Source: Pigmentibacter ruber | GTDB lineage: Bacteria > Bdellovibrionota_B > Oligoflexia > Silvanigrellales > Silvanigrellaceae | DNA: 64,000 nucleotides | Assembly: GCF_009792895.1 (NCBI RefSeq) | Contig: NZ_WSSC01000001.1 | Coordinates: 310,001-374,000, forward strand | Direction of reading: 5' to 3' | Part shown: positions 61,923 through 64,000 of the stretch, piece after piece | How the letters are laid out: every line of letters starts with the position of its first letter | Position numbering within the stretch: position 1 is the stretch's first letter | Position numbers and translations under genes: made by a program | Notes under the pieces: model-generated | Told to the model about the DNA's origin: nothing | Seen by the model: only the letters and a program-made list of their open reading frames with translations | Database searches by the model: none

Positions 61923-64000
61923 ATGACAGTTCAAAAAACTTTAAAACTCACTGCACTTGGCTTGGGTATGGCAAGCATTGCATTAACGGGATGTAAAGGT
62001 AAAGATGGTGGTAATGGTGTTGATGGGAAGAACGGCACTATTATTCCAAGCACAAATAATGATACAAAAATAACAACTCCAGATGGTAAAGAAGTTCCAC
62101 ATTTTATTATTGGTTTTGATGGAACAGTTAAGGATAAAGACGGAAATGTATACCAAGCTAAGTATAAAGTTGGTCGTAATACACAACCTGAAATAAGAAT
62201 TTTAGGCCCAGGTCTTCCTTCAAACAGCTGTGTTCCCTTTGAAGTAGTTGTTAAAGACTTGAATAGTAAAGAAATTGTTTTAAATAATGCGGCTGCTTTT
62301 TATGACGAAGATGGAAACTCAATAAATAAAAAAATACATTATAAATTAGATGGCGAGTCACAAAAAATTGCAATTATCAAAGGCAGTACAATTTGTGTAC
62401 TTAAAAAAGAAGAACTAAACAAACTTCATTCTGTTCATAATAACAATAAAGATAATGCAGATAATGCAGACTTTAGAGATATTAATACATTTAAAGCAGC
62501 TATAGTTGGTGATAAAATTAAATTGGTTGTTGAAGGAGTTTTTGACAAAACTACAGAAGCTGAAATTAAAATTATTGATCCTGAAATCAATATTGTAGGA
62601 ATTGAAGGCAACAAGCACTATATTCCAATTCCGGCCGGCACTCAATCTGGTGCATTTAGAATTTTTGGTAAAAAAGCAACTAGAGATTATACAACACATG
62701 AACAACGTACTGGTGTTAGTTTTAATAGTGCTACAACTATAGATAAAAATTCAGTTGAATCCATAGCATTGTATGATAAACATTCTGGAAAAGAAATTCC
62801 TGAAGCTCTAGTAGCGGATCAAAAAAATCACACTTGGAGAATTGATTCTTCAAAAATTCCACATGACTATATTAAAGATCCAAGTTTATTAACTTTTATT
62901 GAACATGAAATCAGACTAAAATTGATTGATGGAACAACTACTCTTCGTATTCCTGTTTACATTAAAATTGAAAAAGCAATTCCGGTTGAATATAGAGTAA
63001 CACAATTAAACACTAACGTGTTTGGTAAACAATCCTTTCATGTAGAGTTAAGATATTCAAATAGCAAAGAATTTGTGAATATTGCTGATCTACCTGCAAG
63101 TGAGCGCAAATATCTTAAATTAAAATTTGATATAAAGAAAAATTTAGAAGCTAATATTGATAGTTCAGTGAAAATTTCATCAACTTTAAATAGTGTTGTA
63201 AATGCTGTATATAATGGTACTTCTATTTCAAATTATGAAGATCTAGACGCAGAGGCGTTAGCTAAATTGTCTAAGTTAGATAAAAGTGAACGTGCATTCT
63301 GGATCAATACCCAAAATGCTCCTGCGTATCAAGAAACAACAAATAAATATCATTTGATTATACAACCTGAGTACACTAGAAACTTGAATGAAAATCAATT
63401 GACTAAAGAAGAAATTGAAAATCTTCCAGCAAATAAAAGATTGAACTATACTTGCGGTACAAAATCTTTAGCTCCTTTTTTAACTGAACAAGACTATAAT
63501 AAGAATAAAGACAAAATTACCAATTATCAGCTAGCACTTACTCAATATAATGAAGCAAAAAATGGTTTTGAAAAAGATAAAGCAAAAATAGGAAATAGTG
63601 CTGATTACACTGCTTATTTAACTTCAAAAAATGCTATTACTGATGTTGAGTTTAATAGAATTAAAGCTCTTACAGCACCAGCTGTTGTTACTCTTGCTGC
63701 AGATGGCTCTAACCAAGCTGCTTTCGATCAATATACTCGAGAAAATAACGAATATAATCAAGAAAAATCAAAAATAGGTAATAGTGCTGATTACACTGCT
63801 TATTTAACTTCAAAAACAGCTATAAATTCTGCTGAGTTCATTAGAATAAAAGCTCTCACAGCACCAACTTTAGATAATTTAAATAAACCTGAAAATTTTG
63901 AGGCTGACAAAGCTTTGTATGGAGCTAACTATAACGAATATAAAGCTAACTTTGAAGCGCAACGTGATAGTTTAAATAAAGCATACAATGAAAGCTGTAC
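61923..64000 (+). CDS. Large lipoprotein with 62-residue repeats (3' end outside window)
   Basis: At least 692 residues, open to the window edge. The signal peptide ends ALTGC with lipidated Cys24, followed by a collagen-like start (KGKDGGNGVDGKNG). A beta-rich region follows (about 60-480), then, from residue 553 on, tandem 62-residue units beginning KIGNSADYTAYLTSK and containing RIKALTAP. It is probably anchored in the outer membrane with the repeats extending outward. Only the N-terminal 30 residues resemble anything I recognise. GGAG is eight bases before the ATG. Confidence 0.9.
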   Translation, partial: MTVQKTLKLTALGLGMASIALTGCKGKDGGNGVDGKNGTIIPSTNNDTKITTPDGKEVPHFIIGFDGTVKDKDGNVYQAKYKVGRNTQPEIRILGPGLPSNSCVPFEVVVKDLNSKEIVLNNAAAFYDEDGNSINKKIHYKLDGESQKIAIIKGSTICVLKKEELNKLHSVHNNNKDNADNADFRDINTFKAAIVGDKIKLVVEGVFDKTTEAEIKIIDPEINIVGIEGNKHYIPIPAGTQSGAFRIFGKKATRDYTTHEQRTGVSFNSATTIDKNSVESIALYDKHSGKEIPEALVADQKNHTWRIDSSKIPHDYIKDPSLLTFIEHEIRLKLIDGTTTLRIPVYIKIEKAIPVEYRVTQLNTNVFGKQSFHVELRYSNSKEFVNIADLPASERKYLKLKFDIKKNLEANIDSSVKISSTLNSVVNAVYNGTSISNYEDLDAEALAKLSKLDKSERAFWINTQNAPAYQETTNKYHLIIQPEYTRNLNENQLTKEEIENLPANKRLNYTCGTKSLAPFLTEQDYNKNKDKITNYQLALTQYNEAKNGFEKDKAKIGNSADYTAYLTSKNAITDVEFNRIKALTAPAVVTLAADGSNQAAFDQYTRENNEYNQEKSKIGNSADYTAYLTSKTAINSAEFIRIKALTAPTLDNLNKPENFEADKALYGANYNEYKANFEAQRDSLNKAYNESC
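63582..63953 (+). repeat. Two tandem 186-bp coding repeats in the terminal lipoprotein
   Basis: Two adjoining in-frame units of 186 bases. The first 45 bases of each are almost identical (GGAAATAGTGCTGATTACAC and GGTAATAGTGCTGATTACAC), and the rest is diverged. The sequence after the second unit (NYNEYKANFEAQRDSLNKAY) looks like the lead-in to another, so the array probably continues beyond the window. Confidence 0.88.

Noticed and set aside
61983-62705. Minus-strand frames opposite the terminal lipoprotein
   Set aside because: The plus-strand lipoprotein is a continuous frame with a signal peptide and lipobox; these are shadows.

Overview
The window is low-GC chromosomal DNA from a Gram-negative bacterium. 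It encodes a Pal lipoprotein, several other lipoproteins, outer-membrane barrels, inner-membrane assembly genes of a type II secretion system, and many exported proteins. The low GC, the rpiB-glyA-nrdR-ribE order and the exported enzymes and toxin-like proteins fit a Bdellovibrionota/Oligoflexia relative such as the Silvanigrella group. That placement is inference; no 16S gene is present.

Bases 1-12,700: the 3' end of a signal peptidase gene, a decayed HSL-type esterase with a hexanucleotide repeat, glycerate kinase, acpP, an rpiB-glyA-nrdR-ribE run ending in an unknown charged protein, then a candidate RiPP-like locus. In that locus a 44-residue peptide gene, with its own promoter and ribosome site, lies divergent from a PhyH-YcaO fusion. 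After it come pth, rplY, pal and a HAD phosphatase.

Bases 12,700-31,900: a large TPR protein, a gspL-gspM-gspN run, a very long perfect hairpin, a VanX-like dipeptidase, a secreted zinc metalloprotease, a small secreted peptide, a PLP desulfhydrase/ACC-deaminase-like enzyme, a FecR-TPR-barrel protein overlapping mfd, then gpsA, moxR and a small HAD protein.

Bases 31,900-43,100 are accessory in character and rich in exported proteins: a Zeta-toxin-like P-loop protein with a signal peptide, a predicted aerolysin/ETX-MTX2-type beta-pore-forming toxin convergent with a small secreted protein, two paralogous NlpC/P60-like proteins flanking an XRE-cupin regulator, a coiled-coil lipoprotein, and an OmpA-like protein with inverted domain order.

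Bases 43,100-51,700 (mostly minus strand): a 2-hydroxyacid dehydrogenase, a PP2C/SpoIIE sensor phosphatase, and a methionine-salvage operon transcribed as GST-PCD fusion, mtnP, mtnA, RuBisCO-like mtnW, mtnB. Bases 51,700-64,000: tuf followed by a perfect 120-bp tandem duplication of its 3' end and terminator, a metallo-beta-lactamase-fold protein, greB, a dienelactone hydrolase, an unknown 604-residue protein, tRNA-Cys, a tandem HD protein, a gamma-carbonic anhydrase, an outer-membrane protein/lipoprotein pair, and a large lipoprotein with 62-residue repeats that runs off the end.

No insertion sequence, CRISPR array or rRNA was recognised. Starts were chosen by ribosome-site spacing and family alignment from memory; no database search was possible.
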